Of a DNA stretch of 40,127 nt, positions 33,121 through 40,127 are shown piece by piece. Source of the stretch: Candidatus Omnitrophota bacterium. GTDB lineage: Bacteria; Omnitrophota; Gorgyraeia; Duberdicusellales; Duberdicusellaceae. Both the position numbers and the translations under genes were made by a program. Each line of letters starts with the position of its first letter. The stretch's first letter is position 1. The DNA lies in contig JAFGCB010000003.1 in NCBI GenBank assembly GCA_016932855.1, positions 1 through 40,127 on the forward strand, written 5' to 3'. Under the pieces are notes generated by a model. That model worked only from the letters and a program-made list of their open reading frames with translations. It did no database searches and had not been told where the DNA came from.

Positions 33121-33342
33121 TTACACCTGCACAACTTCTTTTACTCCGGGAATTTTTTCTTTTAATTTCTGCTCTATTCCCAGCTTAAGCGTGTAGGTGC
33201 TCATAGGACAGCTACCGCAGGCTCCGGTAAGCCTGACCTTAACTACTCCCTCCGGGGTAACCTCCACTAATTCTACATTGCCTCCGTCAGCCTGAAGAAT
33301 AGGCCTTATTTCCTCTAATGCTTTTTCCACTTTTTCCTTCAC
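33121..33342 (-). CDS. NifU C-terminal-type Fe-S scaffold protein
   Basis: This 73-residue protein is a stand-alone Nfu domain: [20 protein letters not shown], then [20 protein letters not shown] with C42 and C45 as cluster ligands. It would carry Fe-S clusters to targets. The start is GTG, supported by a strong AGGAGGT. It would help repair clusters damaged by oxygen, in line with its neighbours. Confidence 0.93.
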   Translation of the reverse strand: MKEKVEKALEEIRPILQADGGNVELVEVTPEGVVKVRLTGACGSCPMSTYTLKLGIEQKLKEKIPGVKEVVQV

Positions 33343-33353
33343 TTAAACCTCCT

Positions 33354-33386
33354 GGTATAATCCTCAGGTATAAACTGGATTATACC
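33354..33386. repeat. 10-bp inverted repeat upstream of nfu-type gene
   Basis: GGTATAATCC (33354-33363) and GGATTATACC (33377-33386) are perfect inverted arms 13 bp apart. They lie 12 bp ahead of the GTG start and abut the GxxExxY element. They may be an operator, a hairpin leader, or part of the element insertion site. Confidence 0.5.
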
Positions 33387-33387
33387 T

Positions 33388-33818
33388 GATTACAACGATT
33401 ATTAATAGATTACGAAGATTAAACCATTAATCTTCTGACCCAACAACTTTTATTGCCAAAGTTTATTAATAACCCGACTTTATATCCCGATGCTTTTAGA
33501 TACGATAAGACCTGTAATTCAAATACAGTAGGAATACTGCCGGTTATAGCTTTAACTTCAACAACAACCTTGTCTTCTATGACTGAATCGAGTCTGGATT
33601 TGCCGATATTTTTATCATGAAAAAAAATATCAAAACTTTTCTCAGTTTGATACCTTAAGCCTTTCTCTTTTTAGACTATTTTTAAAGCCTTATGGTATAT
33701 GCTCTCATTAAATCCAGGACCAAAGTTACTATGTACTTTATAAGCGCAGGCAATTATCTTCTCAGTTAAGGAATCCCTCTCCTTAATCACCGCAATCCTC
33801 TCTCCAATCTCTGTAATC
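33388..33818 (-). mobile_element. Single-gene element with terminal inverted repeats (GxxExxY type)
   Basis: The ends 33388-33422 and 33783-33818 are imperfect inverted repeats of 35-36 bp with GATTAC, GATT, GATTxCG and GATTAA in register. The only gene inside encodes a GxxExxY-family protein, now broken. The element splits the redox island between rubrerythrin and the nfu-type gene. No transposase is present. Confidence 0.6.
33419..33790 (-). pseudogene. GxxExxY-family protein, one in-frame stop
   Basis: From a GTG at 33790 the minus strand encodes 123 codons of a GxxExxY protein, a PD-(D/E)XK-like family: LTEKIIACAYKVHSNFGPG, the motif GFNESIY, then LDSVIEDKVVVEVKAI and LSYLKASGYKVGLLINF. 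Codon 40 is TAA (33671-33673); the frame is otherwise intact to the TAA at 33419-33421, and TTA to TAA would explain the break. Full length would be normal for the family (about 125 residues). The GTG lies inside the inverted repeat. It is probably a recent pseudogene; expression from an internal start is possible but unsupported. Confidence 0.85.
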
Positions 33819-33863
33819 AAGACATCCTACTGCTTCCTCGTTATAGGGTGTTTTTATTTTAAG

Positions 33864-34367
33864 CTAGAATTTTTTAAATAATTCCCTTTTAACCCCGCAG
33901 ACCGGGCAGTATTCAGGAGCTTCTTTCTCGACAGTATAACCGCAGACCGGGCATATATAAACATCCCCTAGCTCAATATCTTTATCCACAACCGCCGCGG
34001 CCTCGGCCTTCTTATACATCTGGGCGTGAATCTTCTCTGCCTCCAAGGCGTAGTGGGTGGATTTCTCGGCCTCTTTCTCGGCCTGAAGCTTAGCTTCATT
34101 ATTGTAAGCCGGGTACATCTCTTCAACTTCAAAAGTTTCGCCCTGCAGGGCTTTCTCTAAATTATCAGGGGTTTTGCCTATTCCTGCCAAAACTTTCAGA
34201 TGGTTGGTAGCGTGGACCTGCTCAGCATAGGCAATTGCCTTAAACATCCGGGCTATATTAGGCTTTTTCTCTTTTTCCGCTACTTGCGAGAAAATAAGAT
34301 ATTTCATATGGGCCTGGGATTCGCCGGCAAAAGCGTTCTTTAAATTTTCCTCTGTCATCTTGTGCAT
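33864..34367 (-). CDS. Rubrerythrin
   Basis: This 167-residue peroxide reductase has a diiron four-helix domain (FAGESQAHMKY, AIAYAEQVHATNH, AEKEAEKSTHYALEAEKIHAQMY) and a C-terminal rubredoxin-like iron site (CPVCGYTVEKEAPEYCPVCG). It would reduce H2O2 with electrons from reductase and rubredoxin. GGAGGT is well placed before the ATG at 34367; MTEE three codons later is less likely. It is in one operon with the PerR-like gene, reductase and DUF3786. Confidence 0.96.
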   Translation of the reverse strand: MHKMTEENLKNAFAGESQAHMKYLIFSQVAEKEKKPNIARMFKAIAYAEQVHATNHLKVLAGIGKTPDNLEKALQGETFEVEEMYPAYNNEAKLQAEKEAEKSTHYALEAEKIHAQMYKKAEAAAVVDKDIELGDVYICPVCGYTVEKEAPEYCPVCGVKRELFKKF

Positions 34368-34384
34368 AAAATACCTCCGTGAAT

Positions 34385-34936
34385 TTATATATTGTGGGCT
34401 ACAAATTCAGCCAAGACAGTGACGTCTTCCGTGCAGAATACATCCTTTATATTCTTATCAAAAAGAAGATTGGCCGAAGCCCCAAATTCGTCGTCGGCAG
34501 CCTCAACTGTAATAAGAAAAGAAACATTCTTTAAAACCTCGAGCTCTACGCCTGCCGGGGCAAGTTCGGACTTTTTTACCTTAAACCGCTTGGAAAGATC
34601 AAAAAGGGCCCTGGGGTTAGAGCCGTATTTTCTTGCTATAGGATCAATCACTCTTTTTTTAAAAGCCGTAAAATAGCCCTCGCCCCCTGCGAGCTCTTTA
34701 AAGGATATCCACTCGCCGCTTAAAGCCGGAAGGCCTTTTAGTTCTTTAATGAGGTAATGCAATATAAGAACGCTTAAGTAATCTTTGCTGGGCGCGTTAC
34801 AGGATAAGGATAAAATCCTTTTTTCTTGCGCGTCGATTTCGTATTCATCGGCTAAAAGGCTTACTGAGAATTTCTTCTCTTTGGTCCATCCTTCTAAGTC
34901 CAGCCAGGATTTTGCTAAGGCTAAATCGTAACTCAT
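34385..34936 (-). CDS. DUF3786 family protein
   Basis: This 183-residue cytoplasmic protein resembles DUF3786: early LLADEYEIDAQEKRI, LSVLILHYLIKELKGLPALSGEWISFKELAGGEGYFTAF, and late VSFLITVEAADDEFGASANLLFDKNI. Function is unknown. Such genes occur near cobalamin- or Fe-S-related genes in anaerobes. It lies 18 bp after the reductase gene and 17 bp before rubrerythrin. Confidence 0.82.
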   Translation of the reverse strand: MSYDLALAKSWLDLEGWTKEKKFSVSLLADEYEIDAQEKRILSLSCNAPSKDYLSVLILHYLIKELKGLPALSGEWISFKELAGGEGYFTAFKKRVIDPIARKYGSNPRALFDLSKRFKVKKSELAPAGVELEVLKNVSFLITVEAADDEFGASANLLFDKNIKDVFCTEDVTVLAEFVAHNI

Positions 34937-34954
34937 AGGGCCCTGCTTTCCAAT

Positions 34955-35665
34955 CTAATATCCCACAAAATTCTCTGCATTTATCTTTTCTTTTTCTACT
35001 CCGATGCCCAAGCAAAGATTCTTCATTGCCTCCACCATGCGGGGCGGCCCGAAGATAAATAGAACTCTTTCCTTAATATCAGGCATGCGGCTTAAACAGA
35101 GATTTTTATCTATTCTTCCCGCAAAACAAAGCTTATCCTTAGGCTTACAATCAGTGATTGCGTAACAGATCTTTATATTACTATTGGCTTCAAGCCAGCC
35201 ATCCAGCTCTTTTTTAAATGCTATTTCTTGCTCATCCCTGTTGGAATAAAGAAGTACTATATCCGTATCCAGCTTTTTATCGGCTATATATTCAATAATA
35301 GATATAACCGGGGTAATGCCGATCCCTCCTATTAAAAAACCTATTTTCCGATAGCTCTCTTCAAATACGCAGTTTCCCAGAGGCGCTTTGAGAGCAAGGG
35401 CACTTGCGGTATCCAGGATCTTAAGTTTTTGGGAAAACTCGCTCTGGCTTAACCTTTTAGTAATCTCTAAATAGCCTTTTGTGGGAGAGGAAGAAAAGGA
35501 AAGATATTTATTAAGCTCTTTATTGTCGGGGTCGTCGCGATCAAAGATAACTTGCCCGAACTGGCCGGGTTTAAAATTTATTCTTTCATCCGGCTTAATC
35601 CGGAAACTCTCGATAGTGGGGGTGCGTTTTATTCTCTCAATTAACCTGGCGTTTATTAGCCGCAT
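34955..35665 (-). CDS. Ferredoxin-NADP reductase-like flavoprotein
   Basis: This 236-residue FAD/NAD(P)-binding reductase has the FAD site KYLSFSSSP, the pyrophosphate loop GGIGITPVISIIEYI and the C-terminal FIFGPPRMVEAMKNL. No Fe-S domain is attached. It would feed electrons from NAD(P)H to rubredoxin and rubrerythrin. The ATG at 35665 overlaps the Fur-family stop as TAATG with a GAGGA site at good spacing; a longer start at 35689 would overlap the upstream gene by 25 bp. Confidence 0.9.
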   Translation of the reverse strand: MRLINARLIERIKRTPTIESFRIKPDERINFKPGQFGQVIFDRDDPDNKELNKYLSFSSSPTKGYLEITKRLSQSEFSQKLKILDTASALALKAPLGNCVFEESYRKIGFLIGGIGITPVISIIEYIADKKLDTDIVLLYSNRDEQEIAFKKELDGWLEANSNIKICYAITDCKPKDKLCFAGRIDKNLCLSRMPDIKERVLFIFGPPRMVEAMKNLCLGIGVEKEKINAENFVGY

Positions 35666-36072
35666 TATTTTCCTCTGCAGTTTTTGCAAACTCCGTAAAA
35701 ATATCCCTGGAATTTATCTATCGAGTGCCCTTGGGTCTCTCTTCTTTTAAGAGTCGGGCACAATTCAATATGTATATCAAAGATTTCCCCGCATTTTTTA
35801 CAAAGAAAATGGTGGTGCTCGTTTTTCTTGGCCTCAAAGCTTGCCTTATCCAAATTTATCCTTACCTCGCTTGCTAAGTCTTTTTCTTTAAGAAGCTCTA
35901 AAATAGAATAGACCGTGGCCAAGGAAATCGCCGGGAAATGATTTTTTACCTTAGCGTAAACTTCCTCGGCCGAAAAGTGCCTTTTTTCTTCCCGCAAAAG
36001 CTTATAGACTCCCAGTCTTTGGGGGGTAACCCTTATACTGTTACTTTTAAGCACTGTGGCTGCCTTCTTCAT
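35665..36072 (-). CDS. Fur-family regulator, probably PerR-like
   Basis: This 135-residue DNA-binding repressor has a winged helix (SIRVTPQRLGVYKLL, then FPAISLATVYSILELL) and a metal and dimerisation domain (NEHHHFLCKKCGEIFDIHIE), with CxxC pairs (CKKC and CKNC) for structural zinc. Its leading place in an operon with rubrerythrin and reductase supports peroxide sensing; Fe or other metal sensing cannot be excluded. Its promoter is predicted to give a nearly leaderless mRNA and an AATAAT-N-ATTATT palindrome lies upstream, suggesting autoregulation. Confidence 0.9.
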   Translation of the reverse strand: MKKAATVLKSNSIRVTPQRLGVYKLLREEKRHFSAEEVYAKVKNHFPAISLATVYSILELLKEKDLASEVRINLDKASFEAKKNEHHHFLCKKCGEIFDIHIELCPTLKRRETQGHSIDKFQGYFYGVCKNCRGK

Positions 36073-36081
36073 AAGGTTTAG

Positions 36082-36109
36082 AGTATACTCTTTGGCCCTT
36101 TTGTGTCAA
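36082..36109 (-). promoter_or_regulatory. Promoter for the PerR-like operon, near-leaderless
   Basis: On the minus strand a perfect TTGACA (36104-36109) and TATACT (36082-36087) are 16 bp apart. The ATG at 36072 begins 9 nt after the -10, leaving about 2-3 nt of leader and no Shine-Dalgarno sequence. Confidence 0.7.
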
Positions 36110-36123
36110 GAATTATTTTTATA

Positions 36124-36138
36124 TAATAATGATTATTG
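36124..36138. promoter_or_regulatory. Putative PerR/Fur box
   Basis: AATAAT-G-ATTATT (36125-36137) is a perfect 6-1-6 palindrome. It matches 11 of 14 fixed positions of the PerR box TTATAATnATTATAA. It lies about 15 bp upstream of the -35 of the regulator's own promoter. Confidence 0.55.
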
Positions 36139-36199
36139 GAAAACTAAGGGGTTATTTTCCGCCTAAGCGGCTTGGTTTCGGCTTAAAAATCCAATAAAA

Positions 36200-37207
36200 T
36201 CAATTAAAAATCCCGCTAATCGCTGTGCCGCAAAAAGAGCATCTTGAATCTTTTATGTTATTTTCTTGAATATTGAAGTATGCCCTTTTTATAAGCGGCC
36301 TTAGGCAATTGGGGCAGAAAGTATGGGGTTCTTCTGAAACATTACCTAAATATAAGTAGCGCAAGCCGGCTTTTTTACCTATGGCTTGAGCTCTTTGCAA
36401 AACATCTAAAGAAGTGGCTTGGTAATCAGTAAAGCGGTAATCAGGGTGAAACCTGCTTATATGCCAGGGGATGTCTTTGCTAAGACCGGAAATAAAGCCG
36501 GCTATATCAGCTAACTCCCCAAGGCTGTCGTTTTGACCTGGGACAACAAGAGTGGTTATCTCCAGCCAGATATTTAATTCTCGCATAAGTCTTATTGAAT
36601 CTAAAACCGGTGAAAGCTTTGCCTTGCAAACTTCCCTATAAAAGTCCTCCCGAAAACTTTTAAGATCGATATTTGCCGCGTCCAAGTAAGGGCTTATTTT
36701 CTCCAAAGACTCTCTGCTCATAAAACCGTTGGTTACGAAATTATTATAAAGACCTTCTTCTTTGGAAAGCCTTGCTACGTCATAGGCGTATTCAAAAAAT
36801 ACAGTCGGCTCAGTGTAAGTAAAAGAAATGCTTTTACATTTATACTTCTTGGCCTGCTTTACGGCCTCTTCGGGTTTAAGCTCGTAACCGCCGAGTTCTC
36901 TGCTTAGCCTCGCTGCTTGGGAGATCTGCCAGTTCTGGCAAAACCCGCACTGGAAGTTGCACCCCGGGCAAGCTACCGAAAAGGCTTTTGTACCGGGAAA
37001 AAAATGATATAAAGGTTTTTTTTCGATAGGGTCTACGTTGGCAGCAACGAGTTGAGAATAGTTCAGGCTGTATAAAATTCCTTTAATGTTTTTTCTGACC
37101 CCGCAAACCCCGGTACTTTCCTCGGTAATTATACACCTGTGGCCGCAAAGGTTGCACCGGACTGAACCGTTGTCCAGCTTTTCGCAAAGCATTGCCTCTT
37201 TTATCAT
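36200..37207 (-). CDS. amrS: AmrS-like radical SAM protein (AmmeMemoRadiSam-system type)
   Basis: This 335-residue protein has the CxxxCxxC cluster motif in VACPGCNFQCGFCQNWQIS and the SAM-binding region SISFTYTEPTVF. An N-terminal CNLCGHRCIITEESTGVCGVR and a C-terminal CPNC / CSFCG pair suit extra metal sites. This set is typical of AmrS/PflA-like radical SAM proteins. The usual Memo and AMMECR1 partners are not in the window. The substrate is unknown. It follows the cob(I)alamin adenosyltransferase gene by 2 bp, so is likely co-transcribed with it. Confidence 0.9.
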   Translation of the reverse strand: MIKEAMLCEKLDNGSVRCNLCGHRCIITEESTGVCGVRKNIKGILYSLNYSQLVAANVDPIEKKPLYHFFPGTKAFSVACPGCNFQCGFCQNWQISQAARLSRELGGYELKPEEAVKQAKKYKCKSISFTYTEPTVFFEYAYDVARLSKEEGLYNNFVTNGFMSRESLEKISPYLDAANIDLKSFREDFYREVCKAKLSPVLDSIRLMRELNIWLEITTLVVPGQNDSLGELADIAGFISGLSKDIPWHISRFHPDYRFTDYQATSLDVLQRAQAIGKKAGLRYLYLGNVSEEPHTFCPNCLRPLIKRAYFNIQENNIKDSRCSFCGTAISGIFN

Positions 37208-37209
37208 TT

Positions 37210-37734
37210 TTATCTTTTTGTTTTTCCTGCGGAAAACCTGGCAAGTAAAAACAGTAGGTCGGATAACCTGTTAAGATACACCAAGATATGGCTATTTTTT
37301 AAAAGACTCTTCCTTTTAAGAGTGGTTGCTTTTCTTTCGGCCCTGCGGCTGACCGCTCTTGCGACATCTAAAACGCTTGAACAAAGGTTTTCTCCGCAGA
37401 GGCAGAAACAGTTAAGCCTGGGCAATTTTTTCTCTAAGTCTTTTATGGATCTTTCGATTCGGGCGGGGAAGGTTTCATCCAACCTTCTCTTGAGCTTCTT
37501 AAGAAATTTTGTCTGGGTAACGACTTCCGCCGCTACCAGATATAAATCTCTCTGGACCGCTTCAATTATTTTCTTTATCTTTTTGCTTTTAACCAGGTTT
37601 TTGCTCAAGCCCAAATACGAACCCAGCTCATCCAGGCTTCCGCAAAGCTCTATTCTTAAATGATCTTTGTAAACCTTTTTACCTTTATACAGGCAAGTTA
37701 TGCCTTTGTCGCCCGTCTTTGTGGTTATGCTCAT
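37210..37734 (-). CDS. PduO-type cob(I)alamin adenosyltransferase
   Basis: This 174-residue enzyme would attach the adenosyl group to cobalamin. It has the family N terminus TKTGDKGITCLYKGKKVYKDHLRIELCGSLDELGSYLG and C-terminal motifs RAVSRRAERKA and VYLNRLSDLLFLLAR. It indicates use of adenosylcobalamin enzymes. The ATG overlaps the DUF2062 stop by 4 bp (ATGA). Confidence 0.93.
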   Translation of the reverse strand: MSITTKTGDKGITCLYKGKKVYKDHLRIELCGSLDELGSYLGLSKNLVKSKKIKKIIEAVQRDLYLVAAEVVTQTKFLKKLKRRLDETFPARIERSIKDLEKKLPRLNCFCLCGENLCSSVLDVARAVSRRAERKATTLKRKSLLKNSHILVYLNRLSDLLFLLARFSAGKTKR

Positions 37735-38168
37735 GGATTTTTATTTTTCATTCTTTGCACTATCCCCAAAGCTACAAAGTAGGCTCCGACGGCACAAAAA
37801 ATACCCAGAAAAAAACTCCCTACAAAAACCGGCCAGTATAGCTGTAAGGCTTTTTGATAAGTAATGTTCTTAAAAGAAAACCAGCCCAGGGGCGGATAGC
37901 CTTTTTGAAGTATAAAACGACCCACTTCATATCCGGCCCACATAATAAAAGGAGCGGTGGGAGGCAGAGATACGCAGGTTCCTCCGATAATAGCGATTTT
38001 ATTGGTCCTGGGGATTAAAAAAGAAAAGATAATGGCGAATAAAGTATGCAGGCCGTAAGGAAAAGTGATTCCTATAAAAACTCCCACTGCCAGACCAAGA
38101 GCTATCTGCTGGGGAGTATTGTTAAGTCTTAATAATGCCAGGATATTTTCTTTTGCTTTAGCAATCAC
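37731..38168 (-). CDS. DUF2062 membrane protein
   Basis: This 145-residue protein has about three membrane helices and the DUF2062 pattern (NTPQQIALGLAVGVFIGITFPYGLHT and PPTAPFIMWAGYEVGRFIL). Function is unknown. It overlaps the adenosyltransferase gene and follows the GlnRS gene by 12 bp, so the three may be one operon. Confidence 0.87.
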   Translation of the reverse strand: MIAKAKENILALLRLNNTPQQIALGLAVGVFIGITFPYGLHTLFAIIFSFLIPRTNKIAIIGGTCVSLPPTAPFIMWAGYEVGRFILQKGYPPLGWFSFKNITYQKALQLYWPVFVGSFFLGIFCAVGAYFVALGIVQRMKNKNP

Positions 38169-38180
38169 TTTACAAACTGT

Positions 38181-39881
38181 TTAGGTTTTTTTATTCCGGC
38201 CGGGTTTTTCGACCTTGGCCCAGCTGTCACGTAAGGCAACTATGCGATTAAAGACCGGCAAGCTACCAGTGGAACTCTTGGAATCTAAACAGAAATAGCC
38301 CATTCTTTCAAATTGATAACGGCTTTGAGGTCCTGCTTCTTTTAAGCTTGGCTCAAGCCGGCAATCTGTAAGGATTTCCAAAGAATCAGAGTTAAGGTTG
38401 GACTTAAAATCAGCCCCTTCTTCTGCCTCATTGGCATTGCGCTTGGTAAAAAGATGGTCGTATAATCGTATTTCGGCCTTTATGGCGTGGGGGGCTGATA
38501 CCCAATGAAGGGTGCCTTTAACTTTGCGGCCGTCAGGCGAATCACCGCCCCGGGTAGCCGGATCATAGATGCAGTGGACTTCGCTTATCCGGCCGGTCTT
38601 CTCATCCTTTACCGCCTTAAGGCACTTTATAAAATAAGCGTAACGCAGGCGCACTTCTCTTCCTGGCGCAAGGCGGAAAAATTTCTTAGGAGGCTCCTCC
38701 AGAAAATCATCCTGCTCGATATATAAAGTGCGGCTGAAGGGGATTTTTCTTACCCCGCAAGTTTCGTCTTCGGGATTATTTACTGCATCGAGTAATTCTT
38801 GTTTGTCTTCGGGGTAATTTGTAATGATGACTTTTAAAGGCCGTAAAACCCCCATAACCCGGGGACAAGTCTTATTCAATTCCTCCCGAAGGCTGTTTTC
38901 AAGGACCACGATATCTACGATACTGTTGAATTTGGCCACGCCGATAGTTTCGCAAAAATTCTTTATAGACTCCGGGGTATATCCCCGCCTGCGCAGGCCG
39001 GAAAGAGTAGGCATGCGGGGATCATCCCAGCCGCTTACTAATTTCTCCTCTACCAGCTGAAGAAGTTTTCTCTTGCTTAAAACCGTATGACTTAAGTTAA
39101 GCCGGGCGAACTCAAGCTGCTTGGGACGGTGAACTTCTAATTGGCCGAGTATCCATTCATACAAAGGACGGTTATTGGCGAATTCCAGGGTACAGATAGA
39201 ATGAGTGATCCCCTCTATTGAGTCGCTCAGGCAATGCGCAAAATCATACATAGGATAAATGCACCACTTATCCCCGCTGCGGTGGTGGGAGATGTGTTTA
39301 ATCCGGTACAGGGGCGGGTCGCGCATAATAAGATGCGCCGAGACCATATCGATTTTGGCCCTAAGAACTCTTGAACCATCCTCAAACTCCCCGGCTCTCA
39401 TGCGTCTGAATAAACCGAGGTTTTCCTCTACGCTACGCTTACGGTAAGGGCTGTTTTTCCCGGGCTCGGTTAAAGTACCCCGGTATTTACGGATCTCTTC
39501 CTGGCTTAAATCGCATACATAAGCCTTACCTTTCTTAATCAGCTCCTCGGCATAAGCATAAAGTTTCTCAAAATAATCCGAAGCATAATATTCCCGCTCC
39601 TGCCAGTCAAACCCAAGCCAGCGGACATCCTCTTTGATTGACTCTACGTATTCGGTCTCTTCGGTTTCGGGGTTAGTGTCATCAAAGCGTAGATTACACA
39701 ATCCCTTATAATCCCTGGCAATACCGAAACTAAGGCAAATGGCCTTGGCGTGCCCGATATGAAGATAGCCGTTAGGCTCGGGCGGAAAACGCGTATGCAC
39801 ACGGCCCTGGTTTTTCCCCGAGGCTATGTCAGCATCAATAATCTCTCTTATAAAATTGGTTATTTTTTTTGAAGTTTCCAT
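38181..39881 (-). CDS. glnS: Glutaminyl-tRNA synthetase
   Basis: This 566-residue class I synthetase charges tRNA-Gln. The HIGH motif is in [17 protein letters not shown] and the KMSKS-equivalent in [13 protein letters not shown]. The catalytic core has [19 protein letters not shown] and [26 protein letters not shown]. The C-terminal beta-barrel region ([17 protein letters not shown], then [12 protein letters not shown]) is full length. Its presence means the cell can charge Gln directly, although GlnRS is usually acquired by transfer in bacteria. No strong Shine-Dalgarno sequence precedes the ATG. Confidence 0.96.
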   Translation of the reverse strand: METSKKITNFIREIIDADIASGKNQGRVHTRFPPEPNGYLHIGHAKAICLSFGIARDYKGLCNLRFDDTNPETEETEYVESIKEDVRWLGFDWQEREYYASDYFEKLYAYAEELIKKGKAYVCDLSQEEIRKYRGTLTEPGKNSPYRKRSVEENLGLFRRMRAGEFEDGSRVLRAKIDMVSAHLIMRDPPLYRIKHISHHRSGDKWCIYPMYDFAHCLSDSIEGITHSICTLEFANNRPLYEWILGQLEVHRPKQLEFARLNLSHTVLSKRKLLQLVEEKLVSGWDDPRMPTLSGLRRRGYTPESIKNFCETIGVAKFNSIVDIVVLENSLREELNKTCPRVMGVLRPLKVIITNYPEDKQELLDAVNNPEDETCGVRKIPFSRTLYIEQDDFLEEPPKKFFRLAPGREVRLRYAYFIKCLKAVKDEKTGRISEVHCIYDPATRGGDSPDGRKVKGTLHWVSAPHAIKAEIRLYDHLFTKRNANEAEEGADFKSNLNSDSLEILTDCRLEPSLKEAGPQSRYQFERMGYFCLDSKSSTGSLPVFNRIVALRDSWAKVEKPGRNKKT

Positions 39882-39945
39882 TGCGAAGGCCTTAAAAATA
39901 ATTGCCCTGTCAGGATTCCCCCGCCTCCCAAATACTTTAATATAC

Positions 39946-39959
39946 GGCGGGGTCCCGCC
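39946..39959. repeat. GC palindrome upstream of glnS
   Basis: GGCGGG and CCCGCC form a perfect 6-bp stem with a 2-nt gap. Further GCGGG copies at about 39918-39925 and 39982-39987 allow other pairings. The last 246 bp of the window otherwise show no gene that I can support. Confidence 0.5.
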
Positions 39960-40127
39960 TTAAATATCTAAAAATTAATGTGGCGGGAGAACCTAAACTA
40001 AGCAGAAAATAAAATTGCCCAGAGTTGTCGCCAGCCGAAATCCCCAACCTCAAGTGATACAATTAGTTGTGAAGATGGACATCCGGCGTAGCAAGCGAAT
40101 TTTACTCAGTTTAATCGATCCTTTGCC

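Noticed and set aside
1-40127. tRNA or rRNA genes
   Set aside because: Reading by eye for T-loop-like GGTTCGA patterns and rRNA cores gave no convincing candidate on either strand; a covariance search would be needed to be certain.
39990-40127. Possible end of a further minus-strand gene at the right edge
   Set aside because: A 25-codon open stretch enters from the edge and stops, but it has no recognisable family features.

Overview
This window most likely comes from an uncultured, anaerobic, diderm (Gram-negative-type) bacterium. Its gene mix and style resemble Omnitrophota or related lineages, but no rRNA or marker gene here proves the taxon. Diderm character is suggested by two RND pumps with a periplasmic adaptor, a SurA/PpiC-like lipoprotein and several signal-peptide proteins. 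Anaerobic or microaerophilic life is suggested by superoxide reductase, rubrerythrin, rubredoxin, a flavodiiron protein and a Fur/PerR-type regulator, with no catalase or superoxide dismutase in view.

Layout. 1-2.55 kb: the 3' part of a secreted protein (its paralogue lies at 17-18.5 kb), a small exported protein behind a consensus promoter, a structured RNA-like stretch ending in a terminator, and a decayed four-helix-bundle gene flanked by inverted repeats. 2.57-10.8 kb: two tandem RND transporters and one membrane-fusion adaptor; the first RND protein carries a poly-Glu linker and a winged-helix domain at its cytoplasmic C terminus. 10.8-16.7 kb (minus strand): a PpiC-type lipoprotein, a FIST / histidine kinase / REC-GGDEF signalling operon, a DnaQ-type exonuclease with a WYL-like tail, and a MetRS-beta-like tRNA-binding protein. 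17-19.3 kb: the secreted paralogue and a 0.8 kb intergenic stretch with repeated CCCGTGG motifs and hairpins. 19.3-25.1 kb: an NfeD/stomatin pair, a sodium symporter, a DUF4870 protein and an unknown exported protein.

25.1-36.1 kb (all minus strand) is a redox, oxygen-defence and metal island. In transcription order it runs: PerR-like Fur protein, ferredoxin reductase-like flavoprotein, DUF3786, rubrerythrin, a decayed GxxExxY gene inside inverted repeats, NifU-type scaffold, superoxide reductase, zinc ribbon, a thiol peroxidase fused to a pterin dehydratase, YHS-permease, DUF169, ArsC, rubredoxin, flavodiiron protein, ferritin-like protein, glutaredoxin, FmdB zinc ribbon, PNPOx-like protein and a ferritin-VIT1 fusion. 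Together these could reduce oxygen, superoxide and peroxide, store or export iron, and handle arsenic. 36.2-39.9 kb holds AmrS-like radical SAM, PduO-type adenosyltransferase, DUF2062 and GlnRS.

Two cross-cutting patterns stand out. First, several genes have a good -35/-10 pair whose predicted transcription start falls on or within a few bases of the ATG, implying leaderless mRNAs. Second, two unrelated one-gene elements (2.06-2.55 kb and 33.39-33.82 kb) share an architecture: imperfect terminal inverted repeats of roughly 35-48 bp, a start codon inside one repeat, and a single in-frame TAA explainable as TTA to TAA.
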